Below, one piece after another: positions 1 to 8,967 of a stretch of 64,000 nt of DNA. Where the stretch lies: NCBI GenBank assembly GCA_001897445.1, contig MKSX01000009.1, forward strand, positions 62,001 to 126,000, given 5' to 3'. The stretch's first letter is position 1. Each line of letters starts with the position of its first letter. The position numbers and the translations under genes are program-made. The notes beneath the pieces are model-generated. The model was not told the origin of the DNA, ran no database searches, and saw nothing but the letters and a program-made list of their open reading frames with translations. Origin of the DNA: Alphaproteobacteria bacterium 33-17 (GTDB lineage Bacteria; Pseudomonadota; Alphaproteobacteria; Rickettsiales; 33-17).

Positions 1-731
1 TTTTGGGGCTGTCTCCTGACATGATGCTTGATGCCTGGGGACGTAAGTTTACATATGTTACCGCAAGCGGTTTATGCGGAACAGGTGGCTGTACATCATC
101 AACATATAATAACGGCGCTGCAACACTTCTTAACATTAAAGATATCACAATGCCAGTTGGCGTTGACATTAGTACGACAGGCGCTTACCTGGTTATGAGT
201 CATGGTCCATCTGGTAGGGGTGCTTTTAGACAATCTGGTTCTCAGCAAACTGGCTGTACTACAGTTGAGGCTGAAAACTGCGATACTACAACAAATAATG
301 TATATAGAATGGGTGCTGTTTCAAATAACTTTCAACACCTTGTTTTTTATAGAAATAAAGCAGATTTAGACAATTTATTAGTAGATCCGAACGCAAAGCT
401 AATAGATCTGCAAACATGCCTTGATAATAGTACTCAGCTTGCTTTAGTAACGCAGGCAAACGCTGTAACTAATCCAACAAGCTTAAGAAACGTTATACTA
501 AATACTACAATATCACTTGTTAGAAATAATGCTAATGGGGATAGCCGCACTCAAACTTATAACAGAGGCGATGAAGCAGCTTTAGACGTGCTTTGGCATT
601 TGCAGGAGGCTTGTTATATTTTATACCCTACACAAATGCCTGCAACAAAGTCATGCCCTGGGGGCGGAACATATAATGCAACTGAAAATGCCTGTACTTG
701 CGCAAATGGAACTTGGAATGGCTCGTGTTAA
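1..731 (+). CDS. Prepilin-like surface protein, 3' part only
   Basis: The reading frame is open from the window edge, so the N-terminus (where a prepilin leader would be) is missing. The visible part has a DAWGRKFTYVT segment that resembles the D-x-W-G-x-x-(Y/F) motif of type II/IV pseudopilins, and the next gene has the same kind of motif (YDGWNRVMAY). It is rich in Thr and Asn and has several Cys residues, with a Cys-rich C-terminus (CPGGG...CTCANG...GSC) suggesting disulfide-bonded, exported protein. Its stop codon overlaps the start of the next prepilin gene, so the two are probably co-transcribed and translationally coupled. Specific role unknown; a minor pilin or pseudopilin is the best guess from the neighbour. 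Confidence 0.55.
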   Translation, partial: LGLSPDMMLDAWGRKFTYVTASGLCGTGGCTSSTYNNGAATLLNIKDITMPVGVDISTTGAYLVMSHGPSGRGAFRQSGSQQTGCTTVEAENCDTTTNNVYRMGAVSNNFQHLVFYRNKADLDNLLVDPNAKLIDLQTCLDNSTQLALVTQANAVTNPTSLRNVILNTTISLVRNNANGDSRTQTYNRGDEAALDVLWHLQEACYILYPTQMPATKSCPGGGTYNATENACTCANGTWNGSC

Positions 732-2442
732 GAAAAATATAGTTAAAATAGCAGCTTATACTCTGGTAGAACTTAGTATATCTATGACTATTATTGCAGT
801 AATGTTATCAATAGGTCTTGGAACAATAGGAAAGCAAAATCTTGATGATAAATATGCTTTAACTCTAAAGCGTATAAAGTATGTTGAAAAAGCTATATAC
901 GATTTTTACTCTATAAATGGGTATATTCCATGTCCAGCAGTTGCTCCACGTCTTGAAACTGCCGCAAACTTTGGTGTAAGTCAAACTTATGACACTGCTA
1001 CAAAAGAATGCGTAGGCAGTTTGACCGCAAATACTGGTATGATTCCGGTTAGAACATTAGGTATTCCTGACGAATATGTATATGACGGCTGGAATAGGGT
1101 TATGGCTTACAGGATTGCACGTGGATTTGGAAGTAGTGCTGATTTTAACGATACTACCAATTTAGGCGATATAAAAATTGTAGATTTATCAGGTTATGAA
1201 GTTACCAATATGGGTGGGGATAGTACGAACAATTTTGGTGCTGCTTATGTTATAGTTGGTTATGGTGGCAATGGCGATACTTATACTTGGGCAAGAAATT
1301 CACTTAATATTCCTTCGCCAGCTACTACTACAATTGAATATGAAAACGCTAATCATGCTTTAAATAAAATATATATTCAAAGTATCAGAACATCAAATTT
1401 TGATGATGTTGTAGCGTTTAAAACTAAAATGGCATTTCTAGATATAAAAAAAGGGTTAAGTCCTGTTGCTTTTCCTAAACAAACCTGTTCAAATGCTAAA
1501 ACATTATCTAGCTTAAGTGTAGCGCCAACTACTGCTCTTTTGGATCAAATTAAAGTGTCTGCTCAGTCGCTTTATAAATTGTGTGTAAGTCCGCCGCAAC
1601 TTTGTGGCTTTAGACCCACTGATTTTAGTACGTTAAGAATTTGGTGGGATGGGAATGATCCCGCGGGAACAGGTACTCAGCCTGCTAATAACTCAGCTGT
1701 TGCACTTGTTGTAAATAAGGCGCTTCCTGGTACTCACAATATGGTACAGGGTAGTGGTGTGCTTCAACCGCAATTCCGTAATGATGTGCTGCAAATTCCT
1801 AATAGCGGTACGCTTGGTGGTATTCATTTTGATGCAGATAATAAAGTTTTAACGGCAAATATAAGTACTGCAATTAACAACGGACCTTATACTTTATTTT
1901 TTGCAGGTAAATTAAGGTATAATAGTAGTGTCTTGACTACAACTGGTTGTGCTACAAACAATACGCTAAATTTATGGTATGGAAATGCGGCCAATACAAT
2001 TTATAGTAATGCTGGTAACACAAATTTTAAAAATCTTCTTACCTTAGGGCATGGAAGCTATGATAATGCCATATATATTGAGCAATCCGATATAATTGAT
2101 ATTCCGGTAATAATTATGGCAAGGTATTGTACCAATTGCAATACAGCCGCTGATATATTGAAGCACGGATTTAAAATGCTATTTATAAATAAAAATGGTC
2201 TTGTTCTTAGTAATGAGGGGTTTTCAAATCTTGCTAATAATGCTCCAACATATAGCGCAAATAGTATGTCATGTGCTGGTAATACCGCCGCTGCTATGGA
2301 GCTTAAAAGAGACTCAGCAGTATCAACTAATGGCGGATTTTTAGGTGAGTTTTTGTTATACAGGGAAGCTTTAAGTGATAGTCAGGCGTCTCAGGTTATA
2401 GAGTATTTAAGTAACAGATGGTTTACGGGAGCATGCAGATGA
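718..2442 (+). CDS. Prepilin N-terminus fused to LamG/ConA-like lectin domain
   Basis: 574 aa from the ATG at 718, which overlaps the preceding stop codon; an earlier in-frame ATG at 676 would put a long unrelated leader in front of the pilin signal. Residues 1-13 are a basic leader, followed by A13/Y-T-L-V-E18-L-S and a hydrophobic helix: a class III (prepilin peptidase) signal with the conserved Glu at +5 but Ala instead of Gly at -1. Residues about 110-130 carry the pseudopilin-like YDGWNRVMAY motif. From about residue 300 to the end it resembles a LamG/concanavalin-type fold: it starts with LRIWWDG and ends with LYREALSDSQ...IEYLSNRW, the usual terminal strand and helix. This implies a pilus- or pseudopilus-displayed binding protein. 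No pilus assembly genes are visible in the window. Confidence 0.65.
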   Translation: MARVKKNIVKIAAYTLVELSISMTIIAVMLSIGLGTIGKQNLDDKYALTLKRIKYVEKAIYDFYSINGYIPCPAVAPRLETAANFGVSQTYDTATKECVGSLTANTGMIPVRTLGIPDEYVYDGWNRVMAYRIARGFGSSADFNDTTNLGDIKIVDLSGYEVTNMGGDSTNNFGAAYVIVGYGGNGDTYTWARNSLNIPSPATTTIEYENANHALNKIYIQSIRTSNFDDVVAFKTKMAFLDIKKGLSPVAFPKQTCSNAKTLSSLSVAPTTALLDQIKVSAQSLYKLCVSPPQLCGFRPTDFSTLRIWWDGNDPAGTGTQPANNSAVALVVNKALPGTHNMVQGSGVLQPQFRNDVLQIPNSGTLGGIHFDADNKVLTANISTAINNGPYTLFFAGKLRYNSSVLTTTGCATNNTLNLWYGNAANTIYSNAGNTNFKNLLTLGHGSYDNAIYIEQSDIIDIPVIIMARYCTNCNTAADILKHGFKMLFINKNGLVLSNEGFSNLANNAPTYSANSMSCAGNTAAAMELKRDSAVSTNGGFLGEFLLYREALSDSQASQVIEYLSNRWFTGACR

Positions 2443-3608
2443 TTAAGCTCTTTTTTATAATGATTATATTTTTTTCGCCTGGCAGTTTTGCTGGGAAGTT
2501 TTGTGCATCGGAATACTTTGCCGACCCTAAAATATCCGTAAACAGAAATGCATATGATTGTGAATGTTATGATGGCAGAGCCAAGGATTTTAGACTTGAT
2601 AACGGTCAGCCAAAATTGGGAAAATGTTTTGATAATTATAAATATAAATTAGATGTTAGGTTATTTGAAGATGATGCTTCAGTAACAAGACCAAGGCTTT
2701 GGCTTGATGCCACAAGGTACAATGGTTTTGAATACTTAATGGCTCCAATTTATACAAGTCAAATTAGCAGTTGGCTTGATCTTTCTCCAACCTCAGGAAG
2801 CGGTGTAAATGCTGCTACTGTTGCAACAGGTTCGTTTCCTCAGTTATCTCATACAGATATGTGTAGAGGTTTAATGTGTGGACTTCTAAGGCCATCAGTT
2901 TTTTATGTTAATAATGGTGGTACTATTACAAGAGGCGTTGGAACTTTTGGATCTAACTTAAATCTCGATAATATGACTTTATTTATTGTTTACAGAAGCA
3001 TATTGTTACCTCCTACAATACCTACTGCTATTAATCCTTATACGATATTTACTTTGCGTGATAATACAAATGCCGCTAAATTAATTTTAAAACAAACATC
3101 GACAACTTCGCTTAGTCTGGTATTTCCTGATATACTGCTGTCAGATTATTCCAGATGTACAGCAAATGGATCACCTCCACCAGATTATGTAGTCCCTTGT
3201 TCTATTAATACTGATTTAACTGGCGACCCGCTTAATTATATTCTTAGTAGTGGTTCTGGTTCGCAGGATAATCTAAAATTTGTTGTTGTTAGAATACAAA
3301 ATAAAAATGTTGAGTTTTATGTTAATCCTTATCAGCAATCTTATGACACTGATGAATCCCCATCTATGCAGCAAAGACAAAACAAAAATCGTGTGAATTA
3401 TAGTGGTACTTTAGCTAATATAAATAACTATATTATAGCTGCATCATCTAATCCTGCCGCAAACGTATTTGGTTCAGAGAGCTACACATATTTACATATG
3501 CATGAGGTAATACTTTTTGACAGAGCTTTGGCTCATGGAGAGAGAAGAGAGATAGAAATGTACTTAAGAAGAAAATGGGGAATTACCATTAGTATGCCAA
3601 CGCAATAA
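2439..3608 (+). CDS. Secreted LamG/ConA-like lectin-domain protein
   Basis: 389 aa using the ATG at 2439, which forms an ATGA overlap with the upstream stop and sits 7 nt after GGGAG at 2427-2431; the in-frame ATG at 2418 has no such signal. The N-terminus (MIKLFFIMIIFFSPGSFAG) is a Sec signal peptide, cleaved probably after FAG. The mature protein begins with a Cys-containing segment, then from about residue 80 a LamG-like domain (RLWLDA...SWLDLS) that ends with EVILFDRALAHGERREIEMYL and KWGI, a typical LamG C-terminal strand and helix. The same domain closes the upstream prepilin fusion, so both proteins probably bind similar ligands, likely glycans, at the cell surface. Ligand unknown. Confidence 0.6.
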   Translation: MIKLFFIMIIFFSPGSFAGKFCASEYFADPKISVNRNAYDCECYDGRAKDFRLDNGQPKLGKCFDNYKYKLDVRLFEDDASVTRPRLWLDATRYNGFEYLMAPIYTSQISSWLDLSPTSGSGVNAATVATGSFPQLSHTDMCRGLMCGLLRPSVFYVNNGGTITRGVGTFGSNLNLDNMTLFIVYRSILLPPTIPTAINPYTIFTLRDNTNAAKLILKQTSTTSLSLVFPDILLSDYSRCTANGSPPPDYVVPCSINTDLTGDPLNYILSSGSGSQDNLKFVVVRIQNKNVEFYVNPYQQSYDTDESPSMQQRQNKNRVNYSGTLANINNYIIAASSNPAANVFGSESYTYLHMHEVILFDRALAHGERREIEMYLRRKWGITISMPTQ

Positions 3609-3735
3609 AACTAATAAATCAATTATAAAAATTAAGTTTGCTAGTGTAATGTGATTTTAAAGTTATTAAACTAAATGGTTGAAAAAAAATTAATTTGCTT
3701 TAATACTTATGATATCAAACTATAAGGTTTTACCT

Positions 3736-4512
3736 ATGAACTCTTTAGATTACATTAATTCAAAAGTTTTAAGAAAAATTTCAGATATATCGGTTACCTT
3801 TACTTATAAAGATCATTTCAAAGAAGCTTCTAAAAAAATATGGAATGAAGCTTTTCAAAAACAAACCGTTACAGTAAATTTTCATGATGAGGGTGAAAAA
3901 TTCGGATTTGTAGGTCTGCAAGCTGCTTTCGAGTTAGCTGTAATAGATTTATATAAAGATGGTATGGCAACCAATATAAAATACTCTATTCACACGCCTT
4001 TGCCTCCAACACCATTAATATCTGAATTTTATGAAAAATATGATGATATATTTCAAAAAGGCATTGCCGATGAAAGGATAGATATGTCATACCTACGCAA
4101 GATTACTGTCAAAAATATGTTAGACAGCAAAATCAATGTATACTCGCTATATTCTAAGGAATGTACTGATAAAAAAGATAATTTTGAGAATTCTTTGAAA
4201 GTTTTTGATAAATATTGTGATACTTACAAAAATTTGAATGCAATGTATACTAATGACCATATGGACAGTCAGTTTTCAGGTGCTACTTGCAGTTTTGATA
4301 TAGGCAATGAGACTTACATTTTTGATCTTCATGCTTATCAAACAACAGCACGCGATCAGGGGGATTTATGGGAAGTGAGTTTTGGAACTATACATGACGA
4401 TCATATCATAAATGGTAGATTTGGTAATGTAGTTGAGTCATATCTTAAACAAACTTTTAATTTCCACCATTTAGAAGATATGCATATTTTACCTTACCCA
4501 TACCCAATATAG
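3736..4512 (+). CDS. Hypothetical protein
   Basis: 258 aa from the ATG at 3736, preferred because TAAGG ends 8 nt upstream; the in-frame ATG at 3709 has no Shine-Dalgarno. I do not recognise the family. The protein is soluble, has no signal peptide or membrane segment, and shows a mixed alpha/beta pattern with a His/Asp-rich C-terminal half (for example FDLHAYQ, IHDDHII, FHHLED). It stands alone between the lectin genes and lipA. The last codons and the stop (ATA-TAG) are the TATAG end of a palindromic intergenic element at 4508-4612, so insertion of that element may have set the present C-terminus. Confidence 0.45.
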   Translation: MNSLDYINSKVLRKISDISVTFTYKDHFKEASKKIWNEAFQKQTVTVNFHDEGEKFGFVGLQAAFELAVIDLYKDGMATNIKYSIHTPLPPTPLISEFYEKYDDIFQKGIADERIDMSYLRKITVKNMLDSKINVYSLYSKECTDKKDNFENSLKVFDKYCDTYKNLNAMYTNDHMDSQFSGATCSFDIGNETYIFDLHAYQTTARDQGDLWEVSFGTIHDDHIINGRFGNVVESYLKQTFNFHHLEDMHILPYPYPI

Positions 4513-4612
4513 TTTTTTAAGTTTAGGTTTGCATGCGTCATTTCCTCGCTAATGTAGTTTTTGCTACATGTCGCTCGTTATTTCTGTGCAAAACTTAACT
4601 TAATTCACTATA
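4508..4612 (+). repeat. TATAG-type palindromic intergenic element, copy 1
   Basis: About 105 bp bounded by TATAG and CTATA. The core is GCGTCATTTCCTCGCTA, then ATGTAG-TTTTTG-CTACAT, then a CGCTCGTTATTTCTG arm. The same layout recurs at 15157 (reverse), 29946 and 51595, and in looser form at 49452, 49641 and 49778. The left end supplies the stop codon of the upstream gene. Confidence 0.75.
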
Positions 4613-4712
4613 GAATTTGAGCAGGATTGGCAGCATATTTAATATTTCATTGATTTAGATAGGAAATTTGGTTATTTTATAACTGAATAAATTATACTTT
4701 ATTGGTAAGTAA

Positions 4713-5618
4713 ATGTCTGAAACATCTCTAGGGCGTAGTAAACCCGAATGGATTAGGGTAAAGGCTCCTATTTCCAGGGAATATAATGCTACACGTGATT
4801 TAATCAAAAACCTGAAGCTTAATACAGTTTGTGAAGAAGCGGCTTGCCCTAATATTGGTGAATGCTGGGCGCAAAAACATGCAACTGTTATGATTTTAGG
4901 TTCAGTTTGTACCAGAGCCTGCAGGTTTTGCAACGTAGAAACAGGTATGCCTGATAAGCTTGATCCTCATGAGCCAGAAAGATTAGCCGAAGCAGTTGGT
5001 AAACTTGGCTTAGAGCATGTGGTTATTACATCCGTGGACAGAGATGACCTACCAGATGGTGGTGCAAAGCATTTTGCTGAATGTATTACCAAAATCAGGC
5101 AGTCATCACCAAATACCACGATTGAGGTATTAACCCCTGATTTCCTTAGGAAAGATGGTGCATTAGAGATTGTTGTAGAGGCAAGACCTGACGTATATAA
5201 CCATAATATCGAAACTGTACCATCTCTTTATCACCGCATAAGACCAGGCGCTAAATACTTCCATTCTCTTAACCTATTATATAAGGTAAAAGAGCTTGAT
5301 CCTACAATTTTTACTAAGTCTGGGATTATGGTCGGGCTTGGCGAGACAGACGAAGAAATAGTGCAGGTTATGGATGACTTAAGGGCAGCAAATGTTGACT
5401 TTATGACTATTGGTCAGTACTTACAGCCAACACCAAAACATGCCGAAGTGACAAGATTTGTAACACCAGAGCAGTTTAATAATTTAGGCAGACTAGCACG
5501 TGTTAAAGGCTTTTTAATGGTTGCATCATCACCGCTTACAAGATCATCTTATCATGCAGGAGATGACTTTCAAAAAATGAAGCAAGCCAGACTAGAGCAG
5601 CTAGCAAAGGCGGGCTAA
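4713..5618 (+). CDS. lipA: Lipoyl synthase LipA
   Basis: 301 aa, full length for the family. Radical SAM enzyme that inserts two sulfur atoms into octanoyl groups on the lipoyl domains of pyruvate and 2-oxoglutarate dehydrogenases and the glycine cleavage H protein. Both cluster motifs are visible: the auxiliary [4Fe-4S] site C40-x4-C45-PNIGE-C51 and the radical SAM site C66-TRA-C70-RF-C73. The C-terminal RSSYHAG contains the conserved Ser that ligates the auxiliary cluster. The stop codon overlaps the start of the next gene (TAATG), so the pair is translationally coupled. No lipB is seen nearby. Confidence 0.97.
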   Translation: MSETSLGRSKPEWIRVKAPISREYNATRDLIKNLKLNTVCEEAACPNIGECWAQKHATVMILGSVCTRACRFCNVETGMPDKLDPHEPERLAEAVGKLGLEHVVITSVDRDDLPDGGAKHFAECITKIRQSSPNTTIEVLTPDFLRKDGALEIVVEARPDVYNHNIETVPSLYHRIRPGAKYFHSLNLLYKVKELDPTIFTKSGIMVGLGETDEEIVQVMDDLRAANVDFMTIGQYLQPTPKHAEVTRFVTPEQFNNLGRLARVKGFLMVASSPLTRSSYHAGDDFQKMKQARLEQLAKAG

Positions 5619-6067
5619 TGGTTGAAAGGCGTTTTGTAAAGCAGTCAGTACATACAATTGAGCAGCTATATAATTTAGCGTTAGATGTTAAATCATACCC
5701 AAAATTTCTGCCATGGTGTACAGCATCCAGAGTTATCGAAGATACAGATACTGAAATGATAGCAGATTTGGTGATATCATTCTCAGGCTTTCGTGAAAAA
5801 TATAAGTCTAAAATTCTAAAATATCCATTTGATAAGGAAAAAAATATTGCTCAAATTTCTGTTAACCTTGTTGAAGGACCCTTTGAATTCCTTCAAAACG
5901 AATGGAAATTTAAGGAACTTGATAACGGCATGACAAGCATTGAATTCTATATAAATTTTAAATTTAGCTCGACTATCCTTGACCGTTTAATCGGCATGGT
6001 ATTTGAAAAGGCAATGAGCAAAATGATAGAAGCCTTTGAAAAAAGGGCTGATGAGCTTTACTTATAA
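5618..6067 (+). CDS. COQ10/RatA-type START-domain protein
   Basis: 149 aa, START/polyketide-cyclase fold of the COQ10/RatA group. Recognised by VHTIEQLYNLALDVKSYPKFLPWCTASRV near the start, the FREKYKSK segment and the C-terminal helix ending FEKRADELY. Alphaproteobacterial and mitochondrial members (COQ10) bind ubiquinone and support respiration; the E. coli member RatA was described as a ribosome-association toxin. In this position behind lipA, the ubiquinone-binding role is the more likely one. Start ATG overlaps the lipA stop by one base. Confidence 0.85.
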   Translation: MVERRFVKQSVHTIEQLYNLALDVKSYPKFLPWCTASRVIEDTDTEMIADLVISFSGFREKYKSKILKYPFDKEKNIAQISVNLVEGPFEFLQNEWKFKELDNGMTSIEFYINFKFSSTILDRLIGMVFEKAMSKMIEAFEKRADELYL

Positions 6068-6474
6068 ATTCAAATGTACTGTTAATTGTTTCAAAAATGA
6101 GTTTATAAATAAAATATTAAGATGGCGGGGTTTAAATCATGAATAAAGAATTAATCGCATAAATTATTATAAGTTATATATTGGTTATAAAAATACTTTT
6201 TAAAACTTTTTTTATAATAATCTAAATTATTCTATTGTAAATATTATTGCTGACTGATTGATAAATGGTAAATTTTATATTTGAGCTCTTAGTTATGGTT
6301 TAATAGGTTGTTATAAATAATCTCCTAATAGTTGTAAAAAGTTATATTTTGTAAAGATTCGTGTATAGTCAATTAACTTAACTTAAAAAAATTTAATTGT
6401 TTAAATTTTTAAAGATTTACAAAAAGTTTATCAAAATAAGATTTATTAATATCAATTAATACCTTAATAAATAT
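6068..6474. other. AT-rich intergenic region upstream of clpA
   Basis: About 400 bp of very AT-rich sequence between the COQ10-type gene and the clpA leader hairpin. I see no open reading frame with coding character, no tRNA and no copy of the palindromic element. It should hold the clpA promoter, but I could not assign a convincing -35/-10 pair. Confidence 0.5.
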
Positions 6475-6547
6475 GAAAAAAGCCTTGTTTTCTGCATAAG
6501 TTGTTATACAATTAAAATTGTAACGAATTTGCAAACAAGGTTTTTTC
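6475..6547 (+). promoter_or_regulatory. Long leader hairpin pairing the clpA Shine-Dalgarno
   Basis: 6475-6490 and 6533-6547 are complementary over 15 bp with only G6482 bulged; the right arm contains the AAGG Shine-Dalgarno (6537-6540) and ends directly at the clpA ATG at 6548. A smaller inner stem, ACAATT at 6508-6513 with AATTGT at 6516-6521 (closed by GTT 6503-6505 with AAC 6522-6524), caps it. Two readings are possible: a ROSE-like RNA thermometer, suggested by the SD pairing next to a bulged G and by ClpA being a stress protease subunit, or an attenuator, since the stem ends in a T run. Confidence 0.55.
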
Positions 6548-8884
6548 ATGATATCTCGAGCTTTGGAAATCATTCTTAGTAGATCCACACAATATGCTAA
6601 AGAATATAATCATCAAATAGCAATGATAGAGCATTTATTGCTTGCCTTGCTTGAGGATCCTGAAATAGTTTATTTATTTAAGGGCTGTGGAATAAGGGTT
6701 GATCAGATTTCCACAAAAGTGAAGCAATACTTAAACAAGCTTAATGTAACTTCCCCAGTGCATTCAAAAAGTATGTCTAGTGTAATTTTCTCTGAGGCAT
6801 TACAAAGAATTATACATAAAGCAACTATAAGCTCTCAAGCATCGGGCTTAAAAGAAGTATATTCAACAAATGTTTTAGCTGAAATATTTTCTGAGCATGA
6901 CTCTTTTGCATATAAATGTTTAATTGATAATAATATAACTAAACTTGATATATTAAATTTCATTATGCACGGTGTTACAAAGCAGGATAGTACTCCTAGT
7001 AATTATACTCTTTCACTTTCAAATAATGAAAATGGCGGCAGCAATAATAATAATCCTAGGCATGATAAACAAATCGATTCTAATGTTAACAGGGGTGATT
7101 CAAAGCCATCTACAAACCCGCTTGACCTATATTGTGTTAATCTAAACAAAATGGCTCAAACAGGCGAGATTGATGTATTAATCGGCAGAGAAAAAGAAAT
7201 TGAAAGAACAATAGAAATACTATGCAGAAGAAGCAAAAATAACGCTTTATTTGTTGGTGATCCTGGTGTTGGTAAAACAGCTCTTGTTGAAGGACTCGCA
7301 TACAAGATTTATAAAAAACAAGTGCCTTCAGCACTACAAAAATCTACTATATATTCTTTAGACATGGGTTCATTGCTTGCTGGCACAAGGTACAGGGGTG
7401 ACTTTGAAGAAAGAATCAAATCTGTTATTAAAGAAATTGAGAAAATTCCTGAAGCTATATTATTTATTGATGAGATTCATACAATTATCGGTGCGGGAGC
7501 TACATCAGGTGGCTCACTTGATGCTTCAAACTTACTCAAGCCTGCATTAACTCGTGGCGCTTTCAGATGTATTGGTTCTACAACATTTAAAGAATATACT
7601 AACCACTTTGAAAAAGATCATGCTCTGGTTAGAAGATTCCAAAAAGTTATTGTGGATGCTACAAGCACAACTGATACAATAAGAATTTTGAACGGAATAA
7701 AGTCGTACTATGAAAAATTCCATAAAGTTTCTTATGAGCCAGGTACAATAGAAGCGGCTGTAATGCTTTCGGACAGATATATAAATCAAAAGCACTTGCC
7801 AGATAAAGCAATCGACGTTATCGATGAAGCTGCGGCTCAGGTGAAACTTCAAAATACTAAAAAGAAAAAAAGATTTGTAACGCTCCGTGATATTGAAATG
7901 ACTGTATCGAAAATATCAAATGTTCCTGCACAGTCACTTACTAGTGATGAGTCACAAAAACTTATGACACTTGAGCCAGATCTTAAGCGTACTATATATG
8001 GTCAGGATAAAGCAATTGAAGCATTATGTTCTGCAATTAAGCTTTCAAGAGCAGGCTTAAGAAGCGCAAAAAAACCTATTGGATGTTATTTATTCTCAGG
8101 GCCTACAGGGGTTGGTAAAACAGAACTTGCAAAACAACTTGCACACTTTATTGATATGAATTTAATCAGACTCGATATGTCTGAGTATATGGAAAAACAC
8201 GCTATTTCTAAACTTATTGGTACTCCTCCAGGCTATGTAGGATTTGATCAGGGTGGTATACTTACTGATGCAGTAGATAAAACGCCTTACTCAGTTGTTT
8301 TATTTGATGAGATTGAGAAAGCTGATTCTGATATTTACAATATTTTGTTACAAGTAATGGATTACGGTAGACTTACTGATCATAATGGTAAGCATATTAA
8401 TTTCTGTAATACAGTTATCATTCTAACAACAAACGTAGGGGCTGCAGAGCTTACAAAAACTCCGATAGGATTCAGCAGAGATATGAAGCATAATGATTCT
8501 CATGCAGCAATTACAAAAACATTCTCGCCTGAATTCTTAAACAGGCTTGATGCAATAATTCCGTTTGAACCTTTAAGTGCTGATACAATTAGTCACATAG
8601 TATTCAAATTTACTGATGCGCTTAAACAACAATTAATTGGCAAAGACGTTAAGCTTACACTTTCGCAAGCTGCAATGGATTATTTAGCGCGTGAAGGATT
8701 TGATCAGACAAACGGCGCAAGACCTTTAGAGCGTGTAATTGATAGCGCTATCAAAAAGAACCTTGCTGATGAAATATTGTTTGGCAGGCTAATAAAGGGC
8801 GGTGAAGTTGTTGTCGATTGCATTGATAACAAAATCAAGATTGAAATTGTAAATAATGTTACAAAGCTATTTTATGCAGAATAG
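6548..8884 (+). CDS. clpA: ClpA, ATPase subunit of the ClpAP protease
   Basis: 778 aa, class I Hsp100 unfoldase that feeds substrates to ClpP. Clp N-domain at about 1-145, then a Ser/Asn-rich linker, AAA+ domain 1 with Walker A G237DPGVGKT and Walker B LFIDEIH, and AAA+ domain 2 with G518PTGVGKT and VVLFDEIEKA. There is no ClpB-type coiled-coil middle domain, and the IGFSRD segment in domain 2 corresponds to the IGL/IGF loop that docks on ClpP. Usually clpS lies upstream of clpA in alphaproteobacteria; none is visible here, and the gene instead has a long structured leader. Confidence 0.93.
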   Translation: MISRALEIILSRSTQYAKEYNHQIAMIEHLLLALLEDPEIVYLFKGCGIRVDQISTKVKQYLNKLNVTSPVHSKSMSSVIFSEALQRIIHKATISSQASGLKEVYSTNVLAEIFSEHDSFAYKCLIDNNITKLDILNFIMHGVTKQDSTPSNYTLSLSNNENGGSNNNNPRHDKQIDSNVNRGDSKPSTNPLDLYCVNLNKMAQTGEIDVLIGREKEIERTIEILCRRSKNNALFVGDPGVGKTALVEGLAYKIYKKQVPSALQKSTIYSLDMGSLLAGTRYRGDFEERIKSVIKEIEKIPEAILFIDEIHTIIGAGATSGGSLDASNLLKPALTRGAFRCIGSTTFKEYTNHFEKDHALVRRFQKVIVDATSTTDTIRILNGIKSYYEKFHKVSYEPGTIEAAVMLSDRYINQKHLPDKAIDVIDEAAAQVKLQNTKKKKRFVTLRDIEMTVSKISNVPAQSLTSDESQKLMTLEPDLKRTIYGQDKAIEALCSAIKLSRAGLRSAKKPIGCYLFSGPTGVGKTELAKQLAHFIDMNLIRLDMSEYMEKHAISKLIGTPPGYVGFDQGGILTDAVDKTPYSVVLFDEIEKADSDIYNILLQVMDYGRLTDHNGKHINFCNTVIILTTNVGAAELTKTPIGFSRDMKHNDSHAAITKTFSPEFLNRLDAIIPFEPLSADTISHIVFKFTDALKQQLIGKDVKLTLSQAAMDYLAREGFDQTNGARPLERVIDSAIKKNLADEILFGRLIKGGEVVVDCIDNKIKIEIVNNVTKLFYAE

Positions 8885-8967
8885 TATATTTAAAAAAACT
8901 TTAGACTATATTAAAAAAAACTGCTACCATTTGCATATAAGCTAGCTTTAAATTAAGGTTGATAACT

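Noticed and set aside
4655-4933. Minus-strand frame of 92 codons over the start of lipA
   Set aside because: Opposite the highly conserved lipA N-terminus; no Shine-Dalgarno and no family features.
6475-6547. Simple terminator for the upstream gene
   Set aside because: It is more than 400 bp from the upstream stop codon and abuts the clpA start, so a clpA leader role fits better; an attenuator is still possible.
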